62,839 bases of DNA from Synechococcales cyanobacterium T60_A2020_003 (GCA_015272205.1 JACYMB010000025.1:1-62839), one strand, 5' to 3'. Counted from the stretch's first letter, positions 35,762-47,090 are shown. Notes: generated by a model not told the origin, from the letters alone. Made by a program: numbers and translations.

Positions 35762-36255
35762 TTATTGTCAGTGATACATCATCCATCAATAACCTCGCTG
35801 CAATCAATCATCTCCACCTCCTTCATCAACTGTATGGAACGGTTCTTATTCCTGAAGCTGTTTATCGAGAACTAACTGACCCTGATTTCCCTGTTGCAGG
35901 GGCGACCGAAGTCAAAACCCTTGAATGGATTCAAACTCGTGCTGTTAGCGATCGCCCCTTTGTTGAAGTCTTGAGCAACGAGCTTGATATTGCAGAAGCT
36001 GAGGCGATCGCCCTAGCAGTTGAGGTTCAAGCGGATCAAGTTCTGATTGATGAACGCCGAGGACGGCTAATCGCAAGTAGACCACACCTGCGCTACACAG
36101 GTATCCTAGGAATCTTAGTCGAAGCGAAGAGCCAAGGCTTGATTGCTGATGTTAAACCTTTATTGAATGCGTTGATCAGTGAGGCTGGATTTTGGGTTAC
36201 GGAACCTTTGTACAACAGCGTTTTGCAACGTGTTAATGAGATTGATCTCCCTTAG
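35758..36255 (+). CDS. DUF3368 PIN-like toxin
   Basis: A 165-aa PIN-domain nuclease. The N-terminal Asp is in IIVSDTSSINNLAAI, the conserved central acidic residues are in ELDIAEAEAIALA, and DERRGRLIAS supplies the third Asp. DUF3368 proteins are predicted RNases paired with UPF0175 antitoxins. It starts at GTG 35758, overlapping the antitoxin stop. All expected active-site acids are present, so the toxin is probably intact. Confidence 0.87.
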   Translation: MIIVSDTSSINNLAAINHLHLLHQLYGTVLIPEAVYRELTDPDFPVAGATEVKTLEWIQTRAVSDRPFVEVLSNELDIAEAEAIALAVEVQADQVLIDERRGRLIASRPHLRYTGILGILVEAKSQGLIADVKPLLNALISEAGFWVTEPLYNSVLQRVNEIDLP

Positions 36256-36476
36256 CCTTTTGAGTTAAAAGGTAGGCTTTGTGATTGTCCCATGGGGAAA
36301 TAAGGCTATTTCAACGTTTGATGGACCAGAGGAGCCACTCAATGGGTACGGATGGCACACGATAGTCTATCAATATCGGTGATGAAATGGTGAGCTATGG
36401 GCGATACCCAGCCAACCGCAATTCGTTTTGAGGGATGTTGGCTCACAGGTTTACCTCCATCCCAGTACACTAGGGG

Positions 36477-37379
36477 ATGATGATCGTTTCCGCGCCCCCT
36501 GTGAATCCATCCCCCACCCCCCTGAACCCCGAATCCAAACTTTTGCGATCGCTGCAAGACCTTGTGGATGTCGTCGCCCAGTTGCGATCGCCCGATGGCG
36601 GCTGTCCGTGGGACTTAGAGCAAACGCCCCAGAGCCTGACCCCCTACATTGTGGAAGAAGCCTACGAAACGGTAGACGCCATCCGTCAAGGCGACCCAAA
36701 GGCGATCGCCAATGAGTTGGGAGATCTCTTGCTTCAAGTGGTACTGCAAGCGCAGATCGCCCAGGAATACGAACAGTTTGATCTGGCAACGGTCGCCGAG
36801 GGAATTACGGCAAAACTGATTCGTCGCCATCCCCATGTCTTCGGTGAAGTTGATGTCGCCAATGTCGATGAGGTGAGAAAAAACTGGGAACAGATCAAGG
36901 CCGCCGAGGAACACGCCGACGATCCCACCGTTGTGTCCCTGGAAACAGCCCCGCAGTCTACCGCCCTCACCCCCCGACTCCAGCGCTATGCGCGATCGCT
37001 CCCACCGATGATGGCCGCCATGAAAATTTCGGTGCGGACAGCGGAAGTGGGGTTTGAGTGGGAAACGATTGATGGCGTGTGGGAAAAATTTCACGAAGAA
37101 CTAGACGAATTCCAAACGGCGATCGCCTCCGAATCCAAAGAAAGACAGCAAGAGGAATTGGGGGATCTTCTCTTTGGACTCATCAATATTGGTCGCTGGT
37201 TAGGACTCGACCCCAGAGCGGCATTACAAGGCACCAACGACCGCTTTATCCAACGCTTTGCTAAGGTCGAAGCCCTCGCCGAGCGTCCCCTGGCAGACTA
37301 CAGCATTGACGAACTCGAAGCCTTTTGGCAGAAAGCAAAAGCTATGCTGAAAGCCGCATCCAATCCTCAACCCGATTAG
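36477..37379 (+). CDS. mazG: Nucleoside triphosphate pyrophosphohydrolase MazG
   Basis: Hydrolyses NTPs and dNTPs to NMP and pyrophosphate, a house-cleaning enzyme. The 300-aa protein has two MazG domains. The first holds CPWDLEQTPQSL and EEAYETVDAI...ANELGDLLLQ (ExxE-ExxD metal site). The second holds EKFHEELDEFQTAI...EELGDLLFGLIN. Initiation at ATG 36477 or 36480 is equally possible. It lies 6 bp upstream of tlyA, so the two are probably co-transcribed. Confidence 0.93.
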   Translation: MMIVSAPPVNPSPTPLNPESKLLRSLQDLVDVVAQLRSPDGGCPWDLEQTPQSLTPYIVEEAYETVDAIRQGDPKAIANELGDLLLQVVLQAQIAQEYEQFDLATVAEGITAKLIRRHPHVFGEVDVANVDEVRKNWEQIKAAEEHADDPTVVSLETAPQSTALTPRLQRYARSLPPMMAAMKISVRTAEVGFEWETIDGVWEKFHEELDEFQTAIASESKERQQEELGDLLFGLINIGRWLGLDPRAALQGTNDRFIQRFAKVEALAERPLADYSIDELEAFWQKAKAMLKAASNPQPD

Positions 37380-37385
37380 ACGACC

Positions 37386-38246
37386 GTGGCCAAACAACGA
37401 CTCGATACCCTCCTGGTTCAGCGCAACTTATGCGAATCCCGACAGAAAGCGCAACGGCTGATTCAAGCGGGAGAGGTGCGTGTAAATCAACAGGTGGTAG
37501 ACAAACCTGGTGCGTCTATTGATGAGACGGCTGACATCGAAGTGAAGGCGCGATCGCCCTTTGTGTCTAGAGGGGGTGAAAAGCTGGCAAAGGCGATCGC
37601 TGAATTTCCGATTGAGGTTGAAGGGCGCATTTGTCTAGACGGGGGCATTTCTACGGGCGGATTCACCGACTGTCTCCTCCAAGCGGGAGCCGCCAAAGTC
37701 TATGGGGTCGATGTTGGGTATGGTCAGGTGGCATGGAGTATCCGTCAAGATCCACGGGTGATTTTGCGCGAACGAACGAATCTCCGCCACCTTACGCCTC
37801 ACGATCTCTACGGCATGGAGGAACCCGTTGACCAATCCCCCTTCTCTGATCTGGGTGTTGTGGATGTCTCATTTATCTCGTTGTCTAAAGTTCTTCCGGC
37901 ACTTTGGGCACTGCTTCAATCTCCCCGTGAGGTGATTCTATTGGTGAAACCTCAGTTTGAAGTGGGTCGGGACAAGATTGGTAAAAAGGGAGTGGTGCGT
38001 GATTCCAAAGACCAGGCTGGGGCGATCGCCCAAGTCCTTCAGGCGGCGGAATCGCTGGGCTGGCAGTACGCGGGGCTCACTTGGTCACCGTTGTTGGGGC
38101 CGGCGGGAAACATAGAGTATTTACTCTGGTTGCGAATGGATACCGATACTCGCTTCCCGTCGTTGCAAGAGTTGGAAACCCTGACGAAGACGGCCTATAG
38201 GTCTCTAAACTCTCCAGAACTCGCTCCAGAAAATGAACCTACGTAA
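37386..38246 (+). CDS. tlyA: TlyA-family rRNA methyltransferase
   Basis: A 286-aa protein with an N-terminal S4 RNA-binding domain (QRLDTLLVQRNLCESRQKAQ) joined to an FtsJ-like Rossmann methyltransferase (CLDGGISTGGFTDCLLQAGA, then GVDVGYGQVAW). TlyA methylates the 2'-OH of cytidines in 16S and 23S rRNA, and homologues are sometimes called hemolysin A. It starts at GTG 37386. It follows mazG by 6 bp and precedes ynfA. Confidence 0.9.
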   Translation: MAKQRLDTLLVQRNLCESRQKAQRLIQAGEVRVNQQVVDKPGASIDETADIEVKARSPFVSRGGEKLAKAIAEFPIEVEGRICLDGGISTGGFTDCLLQAGAAKVYGVDVGYGQVAWSIRQDPRVILRERTNLRHLTPHDLYGMEEPVDQSPFSDLGVVDVSFISLSKVLPALWALLQSPREVILLVKPQFEVGRDKIGKKGVVRDSKDQAGAIAQVLQAAESLGWQYAGLTWSPLLGPAGNIEYLLWLRMDTDTRFPSLQELETLTKTAYRSLNSPELAPENEPT

Positions 38247-38276
38247 ATACCTGTGTTCTAGTGTTGAAAATGCCCT

Positions 38277-38606
38277 ATGATTCCCTTGCAATCATTGATT
38301 CTCTTTATCTTTTCGGGTCTATGTGAGATTGGGGGTGGATACCTGATCTGGCAGTGGATTCGGGAGGGCAAAAGCGGTTGGCTGGTCTTAATCGGAGGGC
38401 TTCTGCTCACAATCTACGGGTTTATTGCTACCCTGCAACCTGCAACCTTTGGACGGGCGTACGCTGCCTATGGTGGAATTTTTATTATCCTCTCTATTCT
38501 TTGGGGATGACAGATAGACAACGTGATCCCCGATCGCCTGGATTGGCTGGGAGCAACCATCATTTTGGTGGGTGTATTTGTGATGATGTATGCGCCTAGA
38601 CCGTAG
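38277..38606 (+). pseudogene. ynfA: ynfA (UPF0060) broken by a nonsense codon
   Basis: Small membrane protein of the SMR-like UPF0060 family, normally about 108-110 aa. The reading frame from ATG 38277 encodes [20 protein letters not shown] ... [10 protein letters not shown], then meets TGA at 38508-38510. The same frame continues with QIDNVIPDRLDWLGATIIL and VGVFVMMYAPRP to the TAG at 38604-38606, which is the family's normal C-terminus. At the TGA the family has Trp (WGW), so a single TGG to TGA change explains it. The 77-aa product would lack the fourth membrane helix. It is a real mutation or a sequencing error. Confidence 0.85.
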
Positions 38607-38638
38607 ACTAGATTTGCGTTACGCCGAACGAGTCTCCG

Positions 38639-39184
38639 TCAAGGAAGCAGCATTTGAACATCGATACTGATATCAGGAAACGCGAGTGGCGAAATTGCAC
38701 CTGTGGCGAGCCGCTGTTCGGATCGATAGTTGCCATGCAGCGGATCACGATACACAATCAGTTCACCAGCACGGAGATTCGCAACCCAATAGTCAATAAT
38801 TCCGGCTGTGGCGTAGACCTGGCGTTTTTCCTCTGTGTCTTTCGTAAGACTGGTACGAGAGAACTCAATGATCAAAAATACGTCCTCTGCTGAGGGATGG
38901 GCGTTTCGGTAGGGTTGAGGTTTAACTAGAGCAATGTCCGGTTCAGGTTCACTAGCAGTTTCAATCAGGGTGATGGGTTTATCAACCCGGACTCGATAGC
39001 GCCCTTGGGAGAACTGAATAAAGTACTCATTCGCATTCGTACTCAGATCCGCATGATCGGAGCCTTCCGGCGATATCTCAACAATCCATCCATTGAGGAG
39101 TTCAATTGGGCGACCTTCAAACAGACCCGCGTTAATCATGGTGTGGTAGTCATCTAACGTCCAACGGGCGATCGCAACACTCAC
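38639..39184 (-). CDS. Uma2-family (DUF820) putative nuclease
   Basis: A 181-aa member of the Uma2 family, which is greatly expanded in cyanobacteria. The PD-(D/E)xK-like core is visible: EPDIALVKPQ, VFLIIEFSRTSL, and then DYWVANLRAGELIVYRDP. The family role is unknown; a restriction-endonuclease fold is established for relatives. It converges with the ynfA pseudogene and lies just downstream of chlN on the same strand. Confidence 0.88.
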   Translation of the reverse strand: MSVAIARWTLDDYHTMINAGLFEGRPIELLNGWIVEISPEGSDHADLSTNANEYFIQFSQGRYRVRVDKPITLIETASEPEPDIALVKPQPYRNAHPSAEDVFLIIEFSRTSLTKDTEEKRQVYATAGIIDYWVANLRAGELIVYRDPLHGNYRSEQRLATGAISPLAFPDISIDVQMLLP

Positions 39185-39254
39185 AGCAAATCTCCTTCAG
39201 CCAGGAATAGGGTAGGCACTGCCCACCCTAAAAGTGCTTCTAATGGAAAAAGGC

Positions 39255-40736
<1,482 letters not shown>

Positions 40737-40841
40737 TCAAGGGTCTATCTACTAAACCCGTCCGTACAAGCGATCGCCCCTGTCACCATCTCCGAGAACT
40801 GTGGAGCCGTGGCCTTACCGAACCCCATTACCGATTAACGG

Positions 40842-41273
40842 TTAGTGCCAGTCCCGACCTGCGGGTTGAGACATCGGTTTTGTACCTTGGCAGGTTTCGT
40901 CAGCGATCGCTGGCTTGGCCGGACGCTGAAACACCTTTTCAGAAACGGATGCCTGGGTAGCTTCGGGCAATAATTTGGGGTTTGGCTCAGCAGGGGTAGG
41001 AGGCAACTCGCTAATTGCTTTGTCGGGATTAAAGTCCAATTCGAGGGCTTTAATGATGCGATCGGGATCGGAACTTAAATCCACAATGAGGGGCAAGAGT
41101 TCGTTTAGGTTCGGTTCTAGGGCGGCCAAGGAAGCCAGAATAAAGCCAGAGGATGGACGACGCACGCCATCAACATTGCTCCAAACTCGAAGGCGAGTAA
41201 TCCAGGGGCGATTATCGCGGTAGTACTCAAGCCACTTGTGTTTTAGGCTTTTGCGAAGTTGCTGGGTATTCAC
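40842..41273 (-). CDS. DUF5331 protein between chlL and chlN
   Basis: A 143-aa soluble protein. The N-terminal 60 residues (LRKSLKHKWLEYYRDNRPWI, then PSSGFILASLAALEP) match the DUF5331 family that regularly sits between chlL and chlN in cyanobacteria. The C-terminal half is disordered. A helper role in dark protochlorophyllide reduction is inferred only from context. The gaps to chlL and chlN are 136 and 183 bp. Confidence 0.8.
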   Translation of the reverse strand: MNTQQLRKSLKHKWLEYYRDNRPWITRLRVWSNVDGVRRPSSGFILASLAALEPNLNELLPLIVDLSSDPDRIIKALELDFNPDKAISELPPTPAEPNPKLLPEATQASVSEKVFQRPAKPAIADETCQGTKPMSQPAGRDWH

Positions 41274-41409
41274 AACCGATGGATATTACTAAAGGACACA
41301 GAACACTGGATGAGTGGGATTCGATGGACAAGATCCGCAGTCGAGAGGGCGATCGCTACACCGGATCAAGTCTAAAGATCTCCGTCATGCCAATGCTCCG
41401 AGCCTAAGT

Positions 41410-42267
41410 CTATACCATCATCAGGTCTAACTCATCTTCAACTTTCGGAGGTTGGGCGTTGAGATAAAAGTCGGATAACAATGCAAACAATTCTCGATCC
41501 TGGGCATCGTTGGGCACTACGCCTTCGGGCATGGCTAAAAGCTGATCCGCCACGTTCAGATAAAAGTCACAAACGTAGTTAAGGGAAGGATCTTTCTCCG
41601 CCATTTCAAACAGCGTCTTGCCTTTTACCCGCGATACGCGAATATCTTCGATCAAGGGCAGCACTTCTAGCACAGGCATGGGCACTGCCTCAATATATTT
41701 CTCAATCAGATCGCGCTTAGAGGTGCGGTTGCCGATCAGTCCTGCTAACCGGAGGGGGTGGGTGCGGGCTTTTTCGCGTACGGATGCCGCAATTCGGTTG
41801 GCGGCAAACAGGGCGTCAAACCCGTTGTCGGTCACAATCACGCAATAGTCGGCATAGTTTAGGGGAGCCGCAAATCCACCGCAGACCACGTCGCCCAATA
41901 CATCGAACAAAATGACATCGTACTCATCAAAGGCATTGAGTTCTTTAAGCAGCTTCACCGTTTCACCGACGACGTAGCCACCGCAGCCTGCCCCAGCGGG
42001 AGGGCCACCTGCTTCCACGCAATCGACCCCGGCATAGCCTTTGTAAATCACATCTTCCGGCCAGATGTCTTCATAGTGAAAGTCTTTCGCTTGCAAGGTA
42101 TCGATAATCGTCGGAATCAAGAACCCAGTCAGCGTAAACGTGCTGTCATGCTTAGGATCGCAACCAATTTGCAGAACCTTTTTGCCACGCTTTGCCAGGG
42201 CAACCGAGATGTTGCAACTTGTGGTTGACTTACCGATTCCGCCTTTGCCGTAGACTGCTAGTTTCAC
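41410..42267 (-). CDS. chlL: Light-independent protochlorophyllide reductase iron-sulfur ATP-binding protein
   Basis: NifH-like ATP-driven reductase that passes electrons to ChlN-ChlB. At 285 aa it has the family length. The P-loop is [14 protein letters not shown], and the bridging 4Fe-4S cluster Cys residues are in AGCGGYVVG and [12 protein letters not shown]. The enzyme is oxygen sensitive. It is first in the minus-strand cluster, with an unusually long non-coding region upstream. Confidence 0.97.
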   Translation of the reverse strand: MKLAVYGKGGIGKSTTSCNISVALAKRGKKVLQIGCDPKHDSTFTLTGFLIPTIIDTLQAKDFHYEDIWPEDVIYKGYAGVDCVEAGGPPAGAGCGGYVVGETVKLLKELNAFDEYDVILFDVLGDVVCGGFAAPLNYADYCVIVTDNGFDALFAANRIAASVREKARTHPLRLAGLIGNRTSKRDLIEKYIEAVPMPVLEVLPLIEDIRVSRVKGKTLFEMAEKDPSLNYVCDFYLNVADQLLAMPEGVVPNDAQDRELFALLSDFYLNAQPPKVEDELDLMMV

Positions 42268-43126
42268 GCAGAGTATCTCCTAAAACTTTTGAATCTGAAA
42301 TGCCGAATTTGAAAAAGACTTGGGAAGTGTGGCCTTACTGAAATCAGCACTTCCCAAAGCCTCAGCCTTAATTGCCTCAGTGGGTAACTGACTGCATTAT
42401 TGACGAGCGGTGGCTGAATCGGGAAGGGGCTCTTCGATTAACTAGGGTCTTAAATCGGTGTTTAGAAGATTGATAAGACCCTAGGAATTTTTCATCCGTC
42501 CTAGAAGCTTTAAAAGGCTATAAAAGATAGCTAACCAAATTTTATTTTTTGTTTTTTATAAAAAACAGAACAAAAGACAAAAAATTCTCATTGATTTACC
42601 TGTGCTGTCCACCGCTATTCCGTCCCATAAGTTCTTGAATCCTTGTCCAGAGCGATCGCCCTTTGTTGGCCTTGCCTCTAATGCCCTTCCTCGTTCACAA
42701 AATGGCTAGACAGCGGAGGATGCAGGTTATTCAAGGAGCGATCGCCCTTTGGATTGACTTGGGGATCGCGACAAGTTTGGGACATCCGAGAGCTAAACTG
42801 GGAGATCCTGAAGAGGGCAAAATGTCTGGCATGGTGGAAGACAGATTCGTTGGGATCGCCCCTCTGTAAAAAAAGATGAATTTTTTGATATTTCCAGTTG
42901 GAACGTTACCTTTCGATAAGTTTGCGTTCAATGCAATAATCCGGAGAGGTCAAACATGTGCGATCGCCAGACGGTCTGAACACGCGAGGATCGCATGCAG
43001 GCTTGGAACCTTAAACCCTGGCCATCGTCCGAACAGTCAAGGGCTTGGTGAACCATCGGTTGGCACGCGATTTAGACCCAAATGTAGTGTGTGAGTGGAG
43101 TGAGTGGAGTGAGTGGACAATCCAGC
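42268..43126. other. 0.86-kb region upstream of chlL
   Basis: This region separates divergent genes and holds the chlL promoter or leader (minus) and the secreted-protein promoter (plus). Close to chlL it is AT rich (TTTTATTTTTTGTTTTTTAT at 42540-42559), which would suit a long 5' leader. ORFs of 66-72 codons overlap on both strands but resemble no family. No RNA motif is recognised. The tandem repeat at 43091-43117 is at the right end. Confidence 0.5.
43091..43117 (+). repeat. Three perfect 9-bp tandem repeats
   Basis: GTGAGTGGA is repeated three times head to tail immediately upstream of the secreted-protein start. If translated from the GTG at 43091 it would encode three VSG units. Confidence 0.9.
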
Positions 43127-43660
43127 ATGAAAAATCAACGGCTGATGATGATGGGATCGCTAGGCGTTGTTGCGGCCATCATTGCTAGTTTGATGCCGTC
43201 CCTCGTTTTGGCGCAGAGTGTTTCCCCCTCGCCCAACGCTACACCCGTCGTCCTCAGTTCTGGGGTCGCCTTTTTTGAAAATATTACGCTGACGTCGCCC
43301 TTCATGCCTGATCCGGCTGTGGTACACGGGATCAGCGGTGGAGATGTGCCTGCCGAGGAGGTCGCAGGGCGTCCCGAAACGGCGACCGGGGCATGCATCG
43401 GCTTCATTGATTCGGAACCGGATCATCGCATGACGTTGAACACTCCCTTTGACCTGTTGAGTTTGCGCGTACAGGCTACCGATGACACCACGCTGGTCGT
43501 TCGCGGCCCAGGCGGTGTGTGGTGCAATGATAACTACACAGACTGGAACCCCGGTATTGTGGGGCAATGGCTGTCTGGAACCTACGACATCTGGATTGGG
43601 TCGCTATCCCAGGGAGAGTATTATCCCTACGTGTTGGAATTCAGCGCAACGGCGGAATAA
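43127..43660 (+). CDS. Exported hypothetical protein
   Basis: A 177-aa protein from ATG 43127. A signal peptide (MKNQRLMMMGSLGVVAAII..., cleavage near LVLAQ) is followed by a beta-rich domain containing GACIGFIDSEPDHRMTLNTP, VRGPGGVWCNDNYTDWNPGI and GTYDIWIGSLSQGEYYPYVL. This pattern resembles peptidase pre-pro C-terminal (PPC)-like beta sandwiches with DDT and WCNDD-type motifs, common in cyanobacterial periplasmic proteins. There is one Cys pair. The frame is open to GTG 43091 through the tandem repeats. The function is unknown. Confidence 0.75.
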   Translation: MKNQRLMMMGSLGVVAAIIASLMPSLVLAQSVSPSPNATPVVLSSGVAFFENITLTSPFMPDPAVVHGISGGDVPAEEVAGRPETATGACIGFIDSEPDHRMTLNTPFDLLSLRVQATDDTTLVVRGPGGVWCNDNYTDWNPGIVGQWLSGTYDIWIGSLSQGEYYPYVLEFSATAE

Positions 43661-43695
43661 CAGGCATTAGAAGCGATCGCCCGAAACGCTGACCG

Positions 43696-44196
43696 TTAGC
43701 GATCGCTCCGATTATTGCGATAGCGTTCGGCCTTGTCGTTTTCTCCGGATGACCGATAGAGAGCAAGGAGCAAACAAATAATGCCGATATTGATCGACAC
43801 GTCGGCAAGATTAAAAACCGGGAAGTTAATTAGGCGGAAATCTAGAAAATCGACAACCTCACCTGCTGCAAAACGATCGATGCCGTTCCCTAGCGCTCCG
43901 CCTAGGATGCATCCGTACCCAACTTGCTCTAGCTTACTCATGGATGGCCCCGCGATCGCCAAGATCACCAGCCCTAAACTGACCAACAATGAAAGCCACC
44001 GCAGCCACTCGGTTTGTCCACTCAAAATACTGAAGGCCGCCCCCGTATTCGTGACGTAGGTCAAGTGAAACACACCGGGCCATAGTGGGATGGTGTCTCC
44101 GATATCCAACGCTTGCACTGTCCAGTACTTGGTAAGCTGATCCAGCGCTAAGCTGACGATTGCCGCAAGCCAAAATAGCCGATTTTTAATGCTCAT
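43696..44196 (-). CDS. lspA: Lipoprotein signal peptidase (signal peptidase II)
   Basis: Cleaves the signal peptides of lipoproteins after diacylglyceryl modification. From ATG 44196 the protein is 166 aa with four hydrophobic segments (MSIKNRLFWLAAIVSLALDQ). It has the aspartic-protease motifs GALGNGIDRFAAGEVVDFLD and FPVFNLADVSINIG. The frame is open 41 codons upstream, but those residues overlap bioY and do not fit. It lies 14 bp downstream of bioY, so it is probably in one transcript with it. Confidence 0.93.
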   Translation of the reverse strand: MSIKNRLFWLAAIVSLALDQLTKYWTVQALDIGDTIPLWPGVFHLTYVTNTGAAFSILSGQTEWLRWLSLLVSLGLVILAIAGPSMSKLEQVGYGCILGGALGNGIDRFAAGEVVDFLDFRLINFPVFNLADVSINIGIICLLLALYRSSGENDKAERYRNNRSDR

Positions 44197-44210
44197 GCGA
44201 GGGATCACAC

Positions 44211-44813
44211 TCAATAAAACAGTACGTTTCGGAGAATCCAGGCAATGATTGTGACGGCACACACAACGGCGAGTTGACCAGGCAACGGTGCCAGTGTGTA
44301 GGTGAGCATCTGCTGCCAAAACGGGGTTTGAGCCAAGTTAAACCATTGAAACCCGTGGGCGATCGCCAAATAGCTTAGCCCCGTCAGGTGAATAGCCGCC
44401 AGTCCCGATAAACAGCTAAAGGCTAGGGATTCCAGCCGCGCCGGAACCTTGAACGCCAAGAAGCCACACAACCAAGCCCCAGGAACAAATCCTAGCAGAT
44501 AACCGAACGTGGGACGGGTGATGTACTGCAATCCGCCGCCCTCGGTAAAAATATTGAGCCAGGTGAGACCCAGCAGAAGATAGGCCAATTGGGAAATAAG
44601 CCCTGCCCGCTGCCCCCCCAGGCAACCCGCCAGGAGAACTGCCCCGACCTGGTAGGTGACTCCTAGGGAATGGGCGTGAACTTCACCGTTTCCCCATGTC
44701 CACGGTGGACTCGCCATAAAGGCTTCCAAAAATGTGCCGCCAATGGTCAGCAGTAGACCAATGAACGCCCAGAGCAATTCGGCAGGAGCAGATACTTTCA
44801 ATGGCAATCGCAA
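44211..44813 (-). CDS. bioY: Biotin transporter substrate-binding subunit BioY
   Basis: Membrane S component of the ECF-type biotin transporter. The 200-aa protein has about six hydrophobic segments with GVTYQVGAVLLAGCLGGQRA and the BioY motif GGGLQYITRPTFGYLLGFVP. It may work with a shared or dedicated BioMN energising unit, which is not in the window, or alone. bioY directly upstream of lspA is a frequent cyanobacterial arrangement (from memory). Confidence 0.9.
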   Translation of the reverse strand: MRLPLKVSAPAELLWAFIGLLLTIGGTFLEAFMASPPWTWGNGEVHAHSLGVTYQVGAVLLAGCLGGQRAGLISQLAYLLLGLTWLNIFTEGGGLQYITRPTFGYLLGFVPGAWLCGFLAFKVPARLESLAFSCLSGLAAIHLTGLSYLAIAHGFQWFNLAQTPFWQQMLTYTLAPLPGQLAVVCAVTIIAWILRNVLFY

Positions 44814-45376
44814 CGCAGTAGGGGGATAACGTATTCACACAAACCATGCATCCTCAGGATAAAGGATACGTAGCGTTTTCGTATCCCCCATCCTATCTTG
44901 GATCGTTGGGATTGGAAGTGAATTCACAAATCCTTATGATTATCATCGGGAAACATCGAGATTCTGGGAGATTGGGGCTATTCCCAGGCCGAATGGGCCA
45001 CTGATTAATATCAACTTTGAGTTTTAAATTCTCAGTTTTGAGTTGTAGATGTGTTGCACCACCAGCGATTCCAGTACTGAATCTGTAGCTGGAATTTAAG
45101 AAATTGAGTATGAACAGATTTGACATCACTCAAACCCCAAAACTCAAAATTCAAAACTGACAGCAGATTCCTTGACTGTTGTATAAGTACAGCATCGAAA
45201 TTTTTTAGCGAAACTTCGGCCAAATCCACCTGCATTCAGAGGTATAACTGATAGATGGAACGATACATACTGCTTCGACGTTGACGTGACGTTGCCCCGT
45301 TCAACTCCGAGGGTTTCACAATGTATGGGGTTCGCGTACGCAGATGTGTTGAGTAGAAGAATTAAGAGGACAGAGC
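44814..45376. other. Intergenic region with AT-rich inverted repeats
   Basis: The divergent promoters of bioY and ilvD lie here. The sequence 45012-45045 (AACTTTGAGTTTTAAATTCT, then CAGTTTTGAGTTG) and 45129-45160 (CTCAAACCCCAAAACTCAAA, then ATTCAAAACTGA) form imperfect inverted arrays of TTTTGAGT-like units. No gene is seen, and the 67-78-codon ORFs here are repeat artefacts. Confidence 0.55.
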
Positions 45377-47062
45377 ATGTCGGATAACCGAAGAAGTCAG
45401 GTGGTCACCCAAGGGGTGCAGCGATCGCCCAACCGTGCATTGTTACGGGCAGTCGGATTCAGCGATCCAGATTTTCAAAAGCCCATTGTCGGCCTTGCCA
45501 ACGGCTACAGCACCATCACTCCTTGCAACATGGGCATTAACGACCTCGCTAAGCGAGCCGAGGTGGGATTGCGGGATGCCGGAGCCATGCCCCAAATGTT
45601 CGGTACGATCACCATCAGCGATGGAATTTCGATGGGAACGGAGGGGATGAAGTATTCCCTGGTGTCCCGTGATGTGATTGCCGATTCCATTGAAACGGTG
45701 TGCAACGGTCAAAGTTTAGACGGGGTGCTGGCGATTGGGGGCTGCGATAAGAATATGCCCGGTGCCATGATTGCGATCGCCCGAATGAATATTCCCGCCA
45801 TCTTTGTGTATGGAGGAACCATTAAGCCCGGACACCTGAACGGACAAGACCTTACCGTAGTCAGTTCCTTTGAGGCCGTAGGGCAGTACAGCGCTGGCAA
45901 AATTAGCGAACAAGAACTGATGGAGGTGGAGCGCCACGCCTGCCCCGGTGCGGGGTCTTGCGGGGGGATGTATACGGCAAACACCATGTCGTCCGCCTTT
46001 GAAGCCATGGGCATGAGCCTGATGTATTCCTCGACGATGGCGGCAGAAGACGAAGAAAAAGCCGAAAGCGCCGAAAAGTCCGCCCATGCGTTGGTACACG
46101 CCATTCACAACCAGATTTTGCCCCGCGACATCCTCACCCGCAAAGCCTTTGAGAATGCGATTTCCGTGATCATGGCGGTGGGCGGATCAACGAACTCCGT
46201 ACTGCACCTATTGGCGATCGCCCATTCTATTGGTGTACCGCTCACGATCGATGATTTTGAAACGATTCGTGCCCGTGTACCTGTCCTGTGCGACCTCAAA
46301 CCCTCCGGTCGCTTTGTCGCCACGGATCTGCACAAGGCAGGCGGCATTCCCCAGGTGATGAAAATGCTACTGGAACATGGCTTACTGCATGGCGATGCTC
46401 TGACCATCACCGGACAAACTATTGGGGATCTGCTGAAGGATATTCCCGCTGAGCCTCGCGCCGATCAAGAGGTGATTCGTCCCTGGAGCAATCCCATGTA
46501 TCCCGATGGACATTTGGGCATTTTGAAGGGCAACCTAGCGACGGAAGGTTCTGTTGCCAAGCTAACAGGCATCAAAAAGCGGCAGATCACTGGCCCCGCC
46601 CGGGTGTTTGAATCCGAAGAAGAATGCCTGAAAACCATTCTTGCCAAGGAAATCCAGCCTGGAGATGTGATCGTGATTCGCTATGAAGGCCCCAAGGGTG
46701 GCCCTGGGATGCGGGAAATGCTAGCTCCGACTTCCGCCATTATCGGCGCAGGATTGGGTGACTCGGTGGGCTTGATTACCGATGGACGCTTCTCTGGCGG
46801 TACCTACGGGATGGTGGTCGGTCATGTGGCACCGGAAGCCTACGTGGGGGGCACGATCGCCCTGGTTCAGGAAGGGGATTCGATCACCATTGATGCCGAT
46901 GCCCGACTGTTGCAACTCAATGTACCGGATGAGGAACTGGAGCAGCGGCGGGCGTCCTGGACTCCTCCGGCTCCTCGGTATACCAGCGGTGTGTTGGCGA
47001 AGTATGCCAAGTTAGTGTCGTCTAGCAGTTTGGGTGCGGTGACGGATCTGAACCTGTTCTAG
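45377..47062 (+). CDS. ilvD: Dihydroxy-acid dehydratase
   Basis: Third enzyme of isoleucine and valine synthesis. It dehydrates 2,3-dihydroxy-acids to 2-keto acids with an oxygen-sensitive or -tolerant iron-sulfur cluster. The 561-aa length is typical. Cluster Cys residues are in [19 protein letters not shown] and [16 protein letters not shown], and the C-terminal [16 protein letters not shown] is the family signature. ATG 45377 is preceded by AAGAGGACAGAGC. It is followed by a good terminator. Confidence 0.96.
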   Translation: MSDNRRSQVVTQGVQRSPNRALLRAVGFSDPDFQKPIVGLANGYSTITPCNMGINDLAKRAEVGLRDAGAMPQMFGTITISDGISMGTEGMKYSLVSRDVIADSIETVCNGQSLDGVLAIGGCDKNMPGAMIAIARMNIPAIFVYGGTIKPGHLNGQDLTVVSSFEAVGQYSAGKISEQELMEVERHACPGAGSCGGMYTANTMSSAFEAMGMSLMYSSTMAAEDEEKAESAEKSAHALVHAIHNQILPRDILTRKAFENAISVIMAVGGSTNSVLHLLAIAHSIGVPLTIDDFETIRARVPVLCDLKPSGRFVATDLHKAGGIPQVMKMLLEHGLLHGDALTITGQTIGDLLKDIPAEPRADQEVIRPWSNPMYPDGHLGILKGNLATEGSVAKLTGIKKRQITGPARVFESEEECLKTILAKEIQPGDVIVIRYEGPKGGPGMREMLAPTSAIIGAGLGDSVGLITDGRFSGGTYGMVVGHVAPEAYVGGTIALVQEGDSITIDADARLLQLNVPDEELEQRRASWTPPAPRYTSGVLAKYAKLVSSSSLGAVTDLNLF

Positions 47063-47090
47063 AATCTGGGTCTAACGCGAAGATTGTCTA

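Noticed and set aside
42663-42931. ORFs of 66-68 codons on both strands upstream of chlL
   Set aside because: They overlap each other antisense, lack ribosome sites and resemble no protein.
43696-44319. 207-aa version of lspA
   Set aside because: The first 41 codons overlap bioY and are unlike LspA. ATG 44196 gives the standard length.
45015-45235. ORFs around 44893-45235
   Set aside because: They are translations of the TTTTGAGT-type inverted repeats.
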